Shown: positions 35,766 through 48,360 of the stretch, in pieces | Numbering within the stretch: the first letter of the stretch is position 1 | Layout of the letters: each line of letters begins with the position of its first letter | NCBI RefSeq assembly: GCF_050908995.1 | Contig: NC_135120.1 | Span: forward strand, 23,697,433-23,761,432 | From: Andrena cerasifolii | Taxonomy: Eukaryota > Arthropoda > Insecta > Hymenoptera > Andrenidae | DNA: 64,000 nt | Direction: 5' to 3' | Notes under the pieces: generated by a model | Told to the model about the DNA's origin: nothing | Databases searched by the model: none | The model's input: only the letters and a program-made list of their open reading frames with translations | Position numbers and translations under genes: made by a program

Positions 35766-35990
35766 CAGGGGTGGATTTGAAGATTTGGCGCCTCTAGGCT
35801 AACAAGCGTCTGCTGCCCTTTCCGCGAAATATCATCAAGTATTTTAATTTAAAATAGTCCAGACATTTTTAATATTAATTCAATATGGCAACTTAGGTGC
35901 GTCTGAGTCATTGCTAATTCGCTACATGAAGAAAACGTAAATTGTTTTTAAAGTTCTCTCAAGCCTTTGTGTTTAAACCTTTTCCAATTT
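35766..35990 (+). mobile_element. hAT-like fragment nested in the mariner
   Basis: It begins CAGGGGTGGATTTG and matches the element at 49998-50366 over about 200 bp in the same orientation (shared words CGTGAAATATCATCAA/CGCGAAATATCATCAA, TTAATTCAATATGG, GCTACATGAAGAAA). It stops near the shared GTGTTTAAA word without a right end. Confidence 0.75.
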
Positions 35991-35997
35991 CTCTCGC

Positions 35998-36121
35998 TCA
36001 AAATTTGTTACTCCCCAAAATTTTTCGCTCCTCAAAATTTGTCGCTCCACAAAATTTGTTGCTCCCTAAAATTTGCCGCATTCCAACATTTGTCGCTCCC
36101 CAAAATTTGTCGCTTCCCAAA
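35998..36121. repeat. Minisatellite, ~18-bp unit, about 7 copies
   Basis: The unit is approximately CAAAATTTGTCGCTCCCC, with copies differing by one to four bases. The unit length of 18 bp keeps one frame open, which creates a repetitive PKICR/APQNL-type translation that is not a gene. It lies between the hAT fragment and the left arm of the mariner. Confidence 0.9.
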
Positions 36122-36246
36122 GTAATGAAAGAAGACACTTCCATAACACCTTAGGCACATAACATCACCTAACAGTGAGCGAACGAATTTTTCCACTGAC
36201 CTAATATTTTCATTATACAATAATAATAAGCAGAAAACACATAATT

Positions 36247-36298
36247 TCACGTGACTGGCGGTTAAGCGATAATGTGGAAGAAACGTATTTTCACGTGA
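36247..36298. promoter_or_regulatory. Two identical TCACGTGA E-boxes, 44 bp apart
   Basis: TTTCACGTGACTGGCG (36245 onward) and TTTCACGTGACCAGCG (36289 onward) share the palindromic TCACGTGA core (36247-36254, 36291-36298) and most flanking bases. TCACGTGA is the preferred site of MITF/TFEB and USF/Max-type bHLH-ZIP factors (known). Function here is not shown, and no start site is identified nearby. Confidence 0.45.
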
Positions 36299-38090
36299 CC
36301 AGCGCGGCGGCAGAATGTGTTAATTACACAGGCAAGGGTGCAATGTGTTTCGTGTTGATGTGTGAGCTGTGTTGTTCGCGCTACTTGAGGCCAGTCGACA
36401 CTTCTTTCCGCAACGATTGTATGCGATAATTGCTAACGTCGGTCGGGAGGTGTCACTGAACATACGAACGTGGAGAGGCGGGAATATGACGCGTTCAAAT
36501 ATACGGGGACGTGTGTGGGCATGTAACGAGTGCATGGTGCGTATCCATAAGCGTTCAAGCGAAAAACGAGAGAAACGAACGTTATTTTTTGGTGTTCCGT
36601 AGCTTTTACATATATGATGCATGCGTGTGTGTGTGTGTGTTTTATTGGATGAATTTAGCGAATACTGATGAGTGGGGGAGCGAAGGGGGACGCTAACGAC
36701 AAAGGACGTCGCCACGATGAAAATAAGGTATGGCCGTAACGTGAACGATAACCCTGTCACGCACACTCGACGATTCCGTAGGTGTTCTTAATGCGTTTCG
36801 AAGCTGTTTGTTGAACACGTCCGATAAGCGTGTTACATTAACCTGTCGAGCTTTGTCTACTCGATTCACTTCGTGCAAATCATTAAACACTCGGATGGCG
36901 GACGGTTCGGGTTGATCACACGGAAGTCGACGCCTGGGTCACTTTGGACCTTGTATCAACTATCCTACTGTACGCGTTTCGAACAATGTTCTTTTTCTTA
37001 AAGCAGTAGAGAAGTGATTTTTTCGATTTCTCCAGTTTCCCATACTATTGGGTCCAAAAAGACCCAGCACAGTTGGCCGGGGGTCAAACACTCGTACGTC
37101 ATGTTCTCCCTGTGGACATTAGCGAGCGCAAGGCATTTTGTGCCATTTTTTTACTATCTTAATCCTGTCGGATACGGGGAGATGCATTTGCACGTGCAGT
37201 GCACACACACGTTCGTGTTGATTCGAAAGAAAATTTGATGTTTAGTTGACGTGGAAAGTATCGTGGCTAACGATGGACAAGGGGCGTAGCGATTTCGTTT
37301 CGATGATGAATTGGGACAATTCAAACGGGGCACTCTGTGAGTTAAGATAGTGGAGTTTTAATTGTAAATGAGTAACATTTGTGTTCGGCTACGTGATTAC
37401 TTTTAGTATAATGTAAAAGTAATTGAGTAATATATTATTTGATAGGAGTAGAAAGGAGAATGAGACTTTTGAATAAGTAACGTTTTTACTTGGGATCCCT
37501 TTTCGGCAAGATAATTTGGTGGCTCGTGACGGTTTTCTGAGGAATATTCATACATTTCTATCTTCTATGTCTTCTTTACTATTTCATAATGTGACGCAAG
37601 TGGAGTGTGCAGTTGTCAGTGTCTCAGTCACTAGAAGGAAAAATCACTAGGTAGCCTAGTAGAGCCTCTCATGATCAGAAGCCAAACTGATCAGCTCCAC
37701 TTTCTGTACACTTCTCAATTATAGCACTTGTGTACAGAATTAATACTTAACTTAATAATTTTCTTATGCTTTATTTTATAGAGTTAATCAGCTTGGCTTA
37801 TAAGAGCTTCATTCCAAAATAAAGTGGTTTGCCACTGAAATTACAAGACCTTTCCACGCAACACTTTCTTATGGCTTGTTACTGGTATTCTCTGGATATT
37901 CCATTAGTATATATAGTACTAGTTTAAAGAAGATAAAAAAAAAGTACAGAAAATGTCTGAAACACCAGTCTCGAGGCACAGATGTGTTTCCTGTGAAAAG
38001 GTCCATGTGCAATCAATACGAGCACTTCGGCAGAGCCACAAAGTGTCTGGCGACAGGCCACTGTGTCTCACTGGTGGTTTCCCCTTATAA
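36299..38090. other. Intergenic DNA, no gene seen
   Basis: Contains a short (GT)n at 36628-36641. The frames here are below 150 codons with no domains. Confidence 0.4.
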
Positions 38091-38245
38091 AAGCTGATTT
38101 ACACGGATCAGTTTCGCAACGGTTCAGTGCCATCAGTGTCAGTGGCCTCTTTGTGCCGCTGTCAGTAACTGACACGGGCAATTGTGGACTTCTACATTGC
38201 AAAATAGGGAAACGGTATTGTGGAACTGGTACGTGTGAATCCGCC
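38091..38245. mobile_element. ~155-bp hairpin MITE, CGGATT(T/C)ACACG ends
   Basis: AAGCTGATTTACACGGATCA on the left pairs with the inverted right end GGCGGATTCACACGTACCAG. Pairing continues imperfectly through a GTGTCAGTTACTGACA-type centre, so nearly the whole unit is a hairpin. TTAA follows the right end (38246-38249) and ATAA precedes the left end, possibly a decayed TTAA duplication. Confidence 0.6.
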
Positions 38246-38775
38246 TTAAGAGTTGAAACATTGACGACTTTAACAAACCAATGCGCACCCACGGACGCGC
38301 AATGTAATCACGCGTTAATCTCTCAAGAGGATATTTTTGAAGGAGGGTTCTTATGTTCTTTCTTAAAGAATAGTACGATTGTTATTGGTATGCGCTGAAG
38401 CGTACTCTTGTCCACTTTTGTAACAATTAAATAATGCGTTAAACGAGGCACGTGGCATATGGTAATAGTAACACAATTCTATTCATCTTTTAACGAAACG
38501 TGAGAAAAAAATAGAATAAATTGTTTCCAACCCTACACTACAGTCTCATAGTACTCGCCAGCCACCGAAGTGTCTCGCCTGAATACGTCCTTAAGCGTCT
38601 TTTTCCAACAAAAACAAGTTTCTTCGTTGGTCAGTCGATTTTCTTGCAAAAATCCTACCGATCTCGCTACCAATTATGGTCACGATTTGCACTGCCTAAT
38701 ACGTGATATGATCGTTTCCAACGAACATTTCGAATGGGCGATTCGCCAGAAAGCATCCGCCGCGTTATCGCGGAC

Positions 38776-39085
38776 CAGAGTTGGGCATTACTCCAATTGC
38801 TTCGAATAAATATTTACCTAAGATAACTATCCGAATAAATTCTATTTAGTCGAATATTTCATCTGGATAATAATTATTCGTTATTTGTAACATATCATTC
38901 TACCCATTTATTCGAATAATTTATCGTTATTTATTCGAATAAACTGATTTCGTCTTCGTTTTGTAAATGTGTGTTCATACAATCTACGCAACGAGTAAAT
39001 AATTATCCGCATCAGAATTACTTATGTTATCTAGATAAATTATTATTCGATTAAAAAAAAATTCGGATAAGTTTCTATTTGACTA
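38776..39085. mobile_element. hAT-like AT-rich element, CAGAGTTGGGCAT start
   Basis: It starts CAGAGTTGGGCATTACTCCA and continues with many copies of the subterminal word TTATTCGAATAA or TCGAATAAAT in both orientations. A related start (CAGGCTTGGGCATAATTGAG) is at 51913. CAGGGTTGGGCA is a frequent hAT end. The right end is not resolved; I set it where the TTCGGATAA words stop. Confidence 0.5.
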
Positions 39086-40925
39086 AAAATGTATCTGTTT
39101 GTGATGAATAGAAGCTTATTCGTTACTCGTCATCCAAATAAAATTTTGCCCATTTCTGTCGCGGACCTTGTTCCTGTTACGATATCTATTGTCGCGAAGA
39201 GCGAAAGAAGCGCCGCGTCGCGGTTTCGAGCGCAGTCTCCGTGGGAATTCACGCTTAGCGAGGTCCCTCGATCGGACATCTTTGTATCTCGTTTCTAGGA
39301 TCCGACTCATCCTCGATCCCTCCCGAAAGTTCCCGAAGTATACATATACATTTGTGCATATCAACCGTGGCATGCATATCGAGTGCGATGTTTGTGTGAT
39401 AGAGAAAACGTGTCCAGAGGGATGACTGCTCTGGAAGCTGCGAGGGAGTCCCCAATTAATAAATCCCGGGCGAAGGAGATGCGAGCGTGAGTGAACGTGT
39501 GGCGAGACGTGTATGCGCGCGTGTCCGCGTGTGCGAGCATATCTTGTAAAGGGGACTCGAAATATCCTAGTTTGTAAATGTAAGGTGAACTCGAGAAAAG
39601 TATAGCGGCGAAACTGAAGGAGAGCGAGGGGAGAGGGTTGGGGGCGATATGGTGCGAGCGAGAGGAAGAGAGAAGGAGGGAAGGCTACTTTTATGGGATG
39701 TTAACGATGTACAAATGTGTAATTTAGTGTCGCAAGAGAAATCCGTCTACGGCGCGGTGAACACGATAGCGGAGAATACTAAACAGGAAAAGAAAAACAC
39801 AAAAAATATTACTTTTATTTTACGAGAGCGAGAAGAACGCGCGTACAGGTGAACCTTTTAGAGAACCTAGGCGTACCTATATTTCCATGATTACACATTT
39901 TTTGAACGTATACATGACATAGAGAGAGAGAGAGAGAGAGAGAGGGGGGAGGGGGAGAGAGAGAGATAGAGAGAGCTGATTACGTACCATGAGCGAGGGA
40001 AGAGTGTCAAGATGGTTGGATGGCCCTCTCACACACTCACACGTGCGGTAAATCATGTGCTATGACGACAGTTGTCGAGAATAAAATTCTTTTCGATCAA
40101 AACATTCCTCGTGTGTGTGTTTCATTCAACCATACCCGATCATTCAAGGAGTTCTGTTGCCTTCTTTTGTTTTTGGCTGCAGCCGCCGTTCGTATGGGAT
40201 ATGGGAAGCACTGACAATACGATTAAATGTGTCGACTGAGAATGATTCTAGTATATGTTTTCTAAAACTTAAAGAAGGATAATAAAATAAATACAAATGT
40301 GAACACGCAGTTTTAAATTCTTCAAGTTTCTAGTCTTTTCTATTTTATTACTGATTATGAGTTGGCTGTCCTGCTGTGCAACTAAAAGCAGGCATGCCAG
40401 CTTTCAGACTGACAAGGATACGGACTAAAGGCATGAGATGGAGTGTCACCAAATAAACTGACGTTATATTAAACTTTGACTTATATGTTCGTAGGTAACG
40501 GAGTGAACCCTGTAGTTTATCCTGAAATACAATCAATCAATCATATGATAATAATAAACAATCGTTAATTAATTTGAGTAATTAAATGTAAAATTCTGAA
40601 TTTTAAACAATTAAAAATATTAATAAACATAATTTAATTAATAATTATAAATTTCAATATTAATATTTTGGAAAAATATTTATTTTATATTAATTCGTAG
40701 AATATATAAAAGAAATTTCAATTTTCTATATTTACATTGCAATTCGAAACATAGAATATAAAGATCCTGTCTCCATCAATAAAAGCCTCACCTAATTCTA
40801 CACTGTTAACACGATTCTCCGTGCAACTTATCTATTAATTACCAAAACACTACAAGTACACTTTTGAAATCAGTGGAAAATAACATCAAAATCTTTAAAC
40901 ACCAAAGAATATCGATATTCTACCG
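39086..40925. other. Intergenic DNA with a GA microsatellite, no gene seen
   Basis: (GA)n with a G-rich centre lies at 39921-39975. The surrounding 39430-39660 is purine-rich on the + strand. The frames are short and without domains. Confidence 0.4.
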
Positions 40926-40933
40926 ATAAAAAT

Positions 40934-41021
40934 ATTTCTAATACAAATTCAATAAAATTCATTAGGTGATTATAAAAATTTATTTAAAGAATAATATCCA
41001 GTTTTTGTGGGTGCGCCACTG
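40934..41021 (+). mobile_element. Dispersed repeat copy 3, hAT-like family
   Basis: The core TTAGGTGATTATAAAAATTT and AAAGAATAATATC match the copies at 9622 and 30733, and run almost directly into GTGGGTGCGCCACTG. The spacer seen in copy 2 is deleted. This gives the cleanest right end of the family. Confidence 0.65.
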
Positions 41022-44000
41022 TACTGCAGTGCATATGTTTCGTGGAAAGTTTCTATTGACAAACACTTCAATGTGGTGGGAACCAGTGGCCCACGGGAAT
41101 GTTTGAATTACTTACGGAAATACGTATGGTACACGGTTTTGTACGGGATTCTGAAACGACCATTTTGGACCTAAAGCTACATCTTGAACTACAAATTCCA
41201 AACGATAAGTATCCCAACATTTAATAGCCGTCGAATCGTATTCCGGCGTTCACGAAACGCGGGAAATTCATTCGTTCGAGCGAGCCGCCTGACAGAGAGA
41301 TTTAATATAACACGGTGAGCGATAATCGATGAGAACTGGCGAGCGTTCGGCGGGATTTCATGCAGAACGACTGATCCACGTAGCGCGTGGATGTGGAGCG
41401 GCGGGGAAAAGTGACGCGTTTTGAAGGCAGGACGGACAAAACGCGCGCTCGTGACACTCGCGGCGAAGGGAAATCCGCCCATCCGTCATTACTGTAAGCG
41501 GCGTTTTATCAGCGGCAGGAGGGTCGGCCGACGTTAGATCGATCAGTCACGTTGGGGGTCTAAGTGAGAAATTACGATGAATCTGAAACGTCTGGCTGCG
41601 GGACAGCTGAATAAAAATCCAATTCCCAAGTATCTGTCGAGGTGTCGTGTGCTGCGAACGTATGGGCTGCGCGCCTTTATTCTGTTACGAATATCAAAAT
41701 AGCTAGACGACGGGGGTGAATAGCGTGCGTTTCGGTTTAGCATACGGTTTTAGAGGGAGAAACCTTGTAATATGAGAAAGTAACTAGGTGAACGAAGGAA
41801 ACAGAATGGGGGATGTCATTTTTGGACGAAAGTCAAGGACATGGAAAATGTGAACTAAATAATTTCGTTTTTTTTTTAAAACGATTTTATTCAGCTTTGA
41901 TCCTCTGTTTGTATGTTTGTTTGTTTGTTTAATGTATGCATGGTTCAAATTTGGCAACTCAAATTTAACCCACTTCCAACTATCCAATTGTCTTGAAACT
42001 TTGCAGGCGTGCGTAGTTTGGATGACGATACAATATTTGAAAAAAAAGTTAACCCCGAGGGGGTGAAAAAATTACCCAGTCATCAATATATATAACCCAT
42101 AACCACAAATCCAAACGACTTGAAATCAGCCACTCGCGTTCTTTACGAAAATTACAAAAAGCCGCAGCGTTCGGGACGCTAGTCGCATCGCGATTACCGA
42201 AAATATACAATTTATCGAGAAATGATCCGTCACGTATGTACGAATAGTAAAACTAAAACTTTGCAGGCGTTCGTAGTATATCACCATCGAAATTGTAGTA
42301 CAAGAAAAGAATTATTTTTTAGTTTTTAGTGCATTTTAATTTAGTGTTTACTACATTTTTAATAAAATCGTTTAACATAATTTTTTTTTTATATATTTTT
42401 TATTATAATGTTAGGTGATAAGGAAGGAGGGCATCTTTTGATGATAGGGGGGGGGGCATGTTTAAGTGTCGTTAGGAAGGTCGTTAGAAAGCGATGAAAC
42501 CTTACTTGTTCTTATTTGGAATGCTACTAGATGTGTAGTAAAATATCGCGAAGGAATTGCATCTTTTTATTATTACTGTTGCGAAATGAGGTGATGGACT
42601 TGAAAGAATTGGCGATTTTTAGCGAATTCAATTATTTGCTTTATGATCTTAATTATATCATTCGATTGAAGCTGAAATGAAAGCAATTTGTGAAAAATTA
42701 ATTGTTAATATCTCGAAACTTAATATTGATATCGTTCAGTCGAGCATTTATAATTACCACTGGGTATTTAATTTCATCCCCTTCAAGTTTTCAAGCACCG
42801 TTGAATAAATGTACGAATCAGTTCGAATATTGTTGGTGTTCAAATCCATTTCCATTATTGGAGGAAATTTTACGTAAAACGAATTTATTCTTAGAAATTA
42901 AAAAGCGTTCGTAAAAATGTCTTTTATGTACTTTCGAATGAAATGTCACTTTATCTCACTTACAAAGTGATGAACGAAGTATACATATCCCCATTCTTTC
43001 GTACTACATTTTCTCAATTTCCCTAACTTTTATTGGTACATCTATTAAACAATTAGAATCCTTTGCGAAAAAATAACTGTAAACTCGTGGATCACAAATG
43101 AAATTATATTAACCATCATATTACCACGAGTATTGCAAATGATAATTAATGAAGAGATATTATTATATAAAATTTCTATTGTGCCAGATAAACAAATACT
43201 ATTTTATTAACAATATTACAAGTAACACACAAAACTTGCACCTCAAATCTTTATTCCTTATTTTTCTTTCAAACCCAATTTACCCAGGTCTGCTGGTGCG
43301 AAAGTGCACACGCTAAATGGTACAAGTATAAACAATCTGTGGCAGAAGGAGTACCTCCTGGGTGAAAATCGATATTCACGTAACTGACGACAGGTTTGTG
43401 TTTTCGTAGAAAACTCATCAGACGATCGCAGGCACTGCCCGCGATGTCGAGCAAGGGTAGACACAGCTGGCCGGAAAATTTCGACGGTCGATCGGCGAGG
43501 GGGTCAGAGGGGGACAAACGGCGAGTTTCGAAACTTCATAATAGACAATCGCGTTATCGCAACAATACCGTGATTGGTATCATTCTATTCGTTTCGCTAC
43601 TTTCCTACGGCTCCATTTCCATTGAAAAAAGGAGAGAAATTGATATCCGGATGACGTTGCTTTCAATGCTAGGGAATTTCGTGTTAGGATTCGAAAAGTC
43701 TCTATTGCCACGACGTGACTCAAACATTATCGGCTGTTTTTGTCGGGGAAAATGGTAACTTTGCCACCCCACGACATGGCATCCAGTCGTTTAGATACAG
43801 ACATCGATAAACGTCGAACAGCAGTACATTATTAACTCGTGCCTGTGCGATGTAATTTTCTTTCGAGTGTCTTCTTCTTTTTTCAAGGACAAAATGACAG
43901 TATTTTGGGAATGTACAGAATGTTAAAGGGAGGGCTCACGGCGTAGAGAGAATCTACTTATTGTTAGCACACGTGGAAGTATGATAATTAATAAATAATT

Positions 44001-47000
44001 GGTAATGCAAGCTGAGAGATGGAGCTTGTAAGAGTTAGGAGCCAGCTTCGATTTCTTCATATGATTCTTAATAACTAATATCGTGTTGTAATTTGGTAAT
44101 ATTGTGGGAACGTGGATAGTATATTACAGTAGGAAAAGTACAGTAGGAATTTTAAGAAAGTAAAGCTTGCAGAAACGAAACGTGGAGAATAGAACATAGA
44201 ACACTTTTTGTGGATATCAAAATAAGAATTTGTGAAGACAATTATGTATTTACATGCTGCACACGATATACAAACGAGAAAAAACTCACAAAAAAATGAA
44301 TATTTTTTAATCAGTTACGTGAATACTTTCTAACGATAAGTCCTAAACTCTTTTTTCAACAGCTTCCTTGTGAGTTTTCATTAAATACTATTAATTCACT
44401 AATCGTTAATAAAATGTCATAAATCTTATATTCTTCAATTTTTCATATAAGCCCAAATTTCAAATATCCAAATATGCTATATAGGTATTTAATTTAACAG
44501 AAATTTTACGAAATTGCATTAGTCACCCTTCCCCTCTTGAAGTAATACCACCCATTTGCATTTAAGCAAAGCATCCCGGTGAATTGTACTGAAATTAAAA
44601 ATAGTCCAAACGATTCACTTTTCATGTGTTTCATAGGACATAGCGAATGTCTATTTCCGCTGGCGGAATGTTTGCTGGAACGTGTTCGATTACTCGACTA
44701 GACTCTAGAGCAGCATTAAAGTGCCACGTCGATTGTTTGTGTATTGAAAATCCTTTTTCATTGCGGACAACAATCGACAGGGGTTTGATACGGAACTATT
44801 GATTTTACCGTGCAGATTTACATTCATATATATTTTTAACGAGTGGCACGGAATTGTTGTATAAATTTTACATTTCCGGCGTTTTTTTTGTTTGGACACG
44901 TCGCGGCTTACACTGATTGCAAACAATTTTTATTAACAGCACAGAATTTTCGTTAAAACCGTGCATGACAGTTTTCGTGAATTTCCAAACCGATTTGTCG
45001 TGGATTTCCTTCCAAGTTTTTGCAAAATTTTCATCTTAGAAGTTCATCTACCTGTACAACGAGAAAGAAGGGTGGAGGAGCTTCGTAAAGGTCAACATTC
45101 CATTTTGTTCTAAATTATGAATATTTTTCCATTAAATAACTCAAATTGTTATAACTGAATGTGTGCAGTAGAAATCCATTTAATAAAATACGTACCCTTT
45201 TTGTTTGACGTATAAATAATTTCCACGTACAATGCAGAATGCCGTAAAACATGTGCGATTGAAACGTGTGTGTATAGAAACAATTGGTACACCTGGTATT
45301 ATTTTTCAATAGATTGAAAGGTACCATGTTATTATTATTCATGATTAATTTGTTATACGAGTTATTATGTGCTGCTTATTATTCGTCGATCATTACGCCA
45401 ACTGGAGTGTGTATTTTGGCATCACAGTGTACACAATGTAACATCGTTATTAAATGAAGAAAAAAAGGGAACAAAATGTGTGAGGAGTGTAGGTCAATTA
45501 TCTGAGCTGTATGAAAGTCTGCAAAACGATGGCTTGCACGTTACAAAAGCTAGAAATAGAGGCATGCAAATATGAAACCGAAAGAAAGCAATAGGAAACA
45601 AATCGTGGACACATTGTTCGAGGAAATATGCTATTCACGGAGGGAACAGCCATTGTGTGGATGGCAGAAGAAAATTCTGATATAAACGCAGCGGTTAATG
45701 CAACATCAAAGACACAACGACCATGTGCTAGAACGATTTGAAAAACCCTTCGGAATGGTGGAAATGTTGGTTCCGCGGTGAAGAGTGTTTACAATCTTGA
45801 ACAAAACCCGCGGAAAGGATCGATCGCGGTTTGCTTGGAAAAGAGAAAAGGAGTACGAGAAAAAGGGAAATATTCACTCTCAGTTCACGTGGAATGTTTA
45901 TAGTTTATTGTTACAGATACATGTAGTGGTGAAAGATAATTTAATACACACTGTGTTGGGAGTATTTACCGAGTCACTTTAATATTCAACATGTTAATCA
46001 AGAATAGTTTCTATTAAGGACAATTCACATCCACAACTGAGTACAGACGTAATCTGCACAGTGGTCAATAATTTACGGACCATAAAAAAGTCCAAAATCG
46101 ATGAGCAGAAATGAAGTTCGGAAGAACTTAAAGGATTATTCAACAGCCAGGCACTTTGAAAATTGACTTTGAAGGTAATTTCTTATTCCAGTGGAACAGC
46201 AATTTAAAATGTGAGACAAGTTAGTGGGGGCAGGGGCGTGAAACGTGAAAGTATCCGGAAACGTTGTCCCACTTCGTTGATGTTACTTTAATAGAACATT
46301 TATGGGAATGTATGAAGTGTGACTCGCGAAAAATTCAAATTTCGCGCAATTCCTGCTTAATTAAATATTTAGAGGAAGAATGGGCTGTGGTAGATATATC
46401 CAGCTAGTTCCAATTTAAGTCAAGGAAGCAAGCTGTAGAAAATATTACACGAACATAAGACGACCGGAGTTTATTTTCCGACTTAATAACTTATTAAAGA
46501 AGAGTAGATATGTGCTTTGCTGTATAACTTTAAGAAATATTTATTAATATTACAAATCCTCTTGTACTATTGCTAAAATCAAAATTCGGCATTCTGTAAC
46601 TTAACATGATCTATTTCGTACCTCGGAAACGATAAAATGGCGATAAAAAAATAGTTACGATGGATGTGCAGTTAATTATTTGATGAACTAATAACAATTA
46701 GTTACACATTTGTTCGACAGATTTTTTTTCTACTTCGATAGTTTTGAAAATATGGGATCTGCTAAATATTATTAGTTCAGTTTGTACATGATACATATAC
46801 TATTTTCTTTAATTTATTATAACTCAGACACTAAACTCTGAAAAACGTTATCTTTTAATCCAAAACATTTGCAGATCCACTTCTTAAAATATTGACGAGG
46901 CATTAAGAATTGCTCTCTTATACAGTTTGTAAAATTAAGAATGTTGTTGTATAATATTCCTAAACCACAGAATATATAAAAATTTTGTTTTTAAGAACTG

Positions 47001-48360
47001 TTTAGTTTCTATTTTTCTCGACGTAAGTCGATTATGGCAGGGTAATATGAATTTTTTAAGTGATAGCGTACGTTTTCAAGAACCCTTGACATCGTGAACA
47101 AAAATGTTAATGGCCCACTTTTGTAGCTTATTTCTTAACTAATGATATAACCACACATAATACAAACATGGCTGTATAAAAAAAAATAATCAAAAGCTCA
47201 AGAACAATTTCTTTTGGAGCCACTTTCTTAAACTCATTCCAAGACCAGACGAGCAAGTAGAAACGCTCAGTATGTGGTCAGACACGGGTGAAGAATTCAT
47301 ACTCTACAGTGTTTTGCGTACGTACATATAATAAATAAATTTCTAGTATCACGTTTGACAATAAATTGGTAAATTCAGCAAAAGTTATGGGTGACATTAA
47401 AACCTACGATTCTTTATTAATATTTTAAGATACATGAACTTGTGGATCGAACACTTCCGATTCCTGACTTTTGTCCATTACGCGAAACACTGTGGCTCTG
47501 GACGCGATATATGTACTTCAACTTGGAGTACATATGTAGCTAAGAAATTGATTAATTTTACTCTTTAAATTCGATAAAAGTTTTCAGATATGTATCATTA
47601 ACTCAGAAATATATACATAGTGAGCTAATTCAAAAGAGTAACAATGATAACAACAACACGGTGGCTTTCGAGTTTGGTAAGAAATTTGCAACGGCGCCTC
47701 TGCGCTACAATTTGAGTGCAAAGTGTTACATATTGTTGGAAATTTATTGTTTCGAAAATTCGTTGTTTTCCTAACGTGACAAGAATTAATTTTCTATCAC
47801 TTTCTACTCACAATTTCCTCAGTACAACCATGAAAGTGTACGACATTTTTCTTCCACAGTATATGGTCTAATTTAAAAACACATTCTGCCATTCGAACCG
47901 TTCAAAACAACTTTAGTAGAATCTACAAACTTCCACACAAAACAAAAACTTAATTAGGTCACGAGATGTCCCCCTCACGAGCAAATAATCCTTGTAGGAA
48001 CAAAAACATCATACCTCCCCGTAATTTTAGAGCTATCAGCCTCATATCTCCCACAAAAACCTCTTCATTCAAATAAGTCAATATCCAGTACAGCAGACTA
48101 TCCAATTATTAAACCATCGTTGCTAATACACATTACGCATCGATTTATGATCGAAAGAAATGCACTGACACAGACAGTGGTTTCCTCGAAACAGAATAGG
48201 GTTACTCCAAGTTCGACTAAACAACTAGCACTCCCTAGAAGCGTCCCCGAATGATCGATATCCGAGGAGAATCACTTCTCATCTCTCGCTTGAACAACGA
48301 AATACCTCAGCTTAGCTATTCGCATACGTTATTCAGATCAGGTTAAACTACCGTGCGAAT
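41022..48360. other. Long AT-rich intergenic stretch, no supported gene
   Basis: Over 7 kb shows no recognisable coding exon. AAACTTTGCAGGCGTGCGTA (41996) and AAACTTTGCAGGCGTTCGTA (42256) are related words 260 bp apart, probably inside an old repeat. A (TTTG)n run lies near 41912-41930, a T-run near 42380 and a G-run at 42450-42459. The minus-strand frame 43269-43517 is followed by AATAAA on that strand (near 43250), but its 82 residues match nothing I know. Confidence 0.4.

Larger units (their letters stand above)
35627..36204 (-). mobile_element. Internally rearranged mariner copy
   Basis: The ends TTAGGTCGGTGCAAAAGTTC and (inverted) TTAGGTCAGTGGAAAAATTC pair over about 28 bp and are flanked by TA (35625-35626, 36205-36206). 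These ends and the CGTTCGC word next to them are of mariner type. The minus strand keeps the last 18 transposase codons (35703-35759); the rest of the transposase is gone and the middle is a hAT fragment plus a minisatellite. Confidence 0.85.

Noticed and set aside
35942..36154. Frame with a repeated APQNLLLPKI-type translation
   Set aside because: It is the translation of the 18-bp minisatellite; 18 is a multiple of three, which keeps the frame open.
43269..43517. Minus-strand 82-codon frame, fairly hydrophobic and Cys-containing, with AATAAA just after the stop
   Set aside because: It opens with TTG rather than ATG, matches no family I know, and a poly(A)-like hexamer is common in AT-rich DNA. 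A protein search of relatives would settle it.
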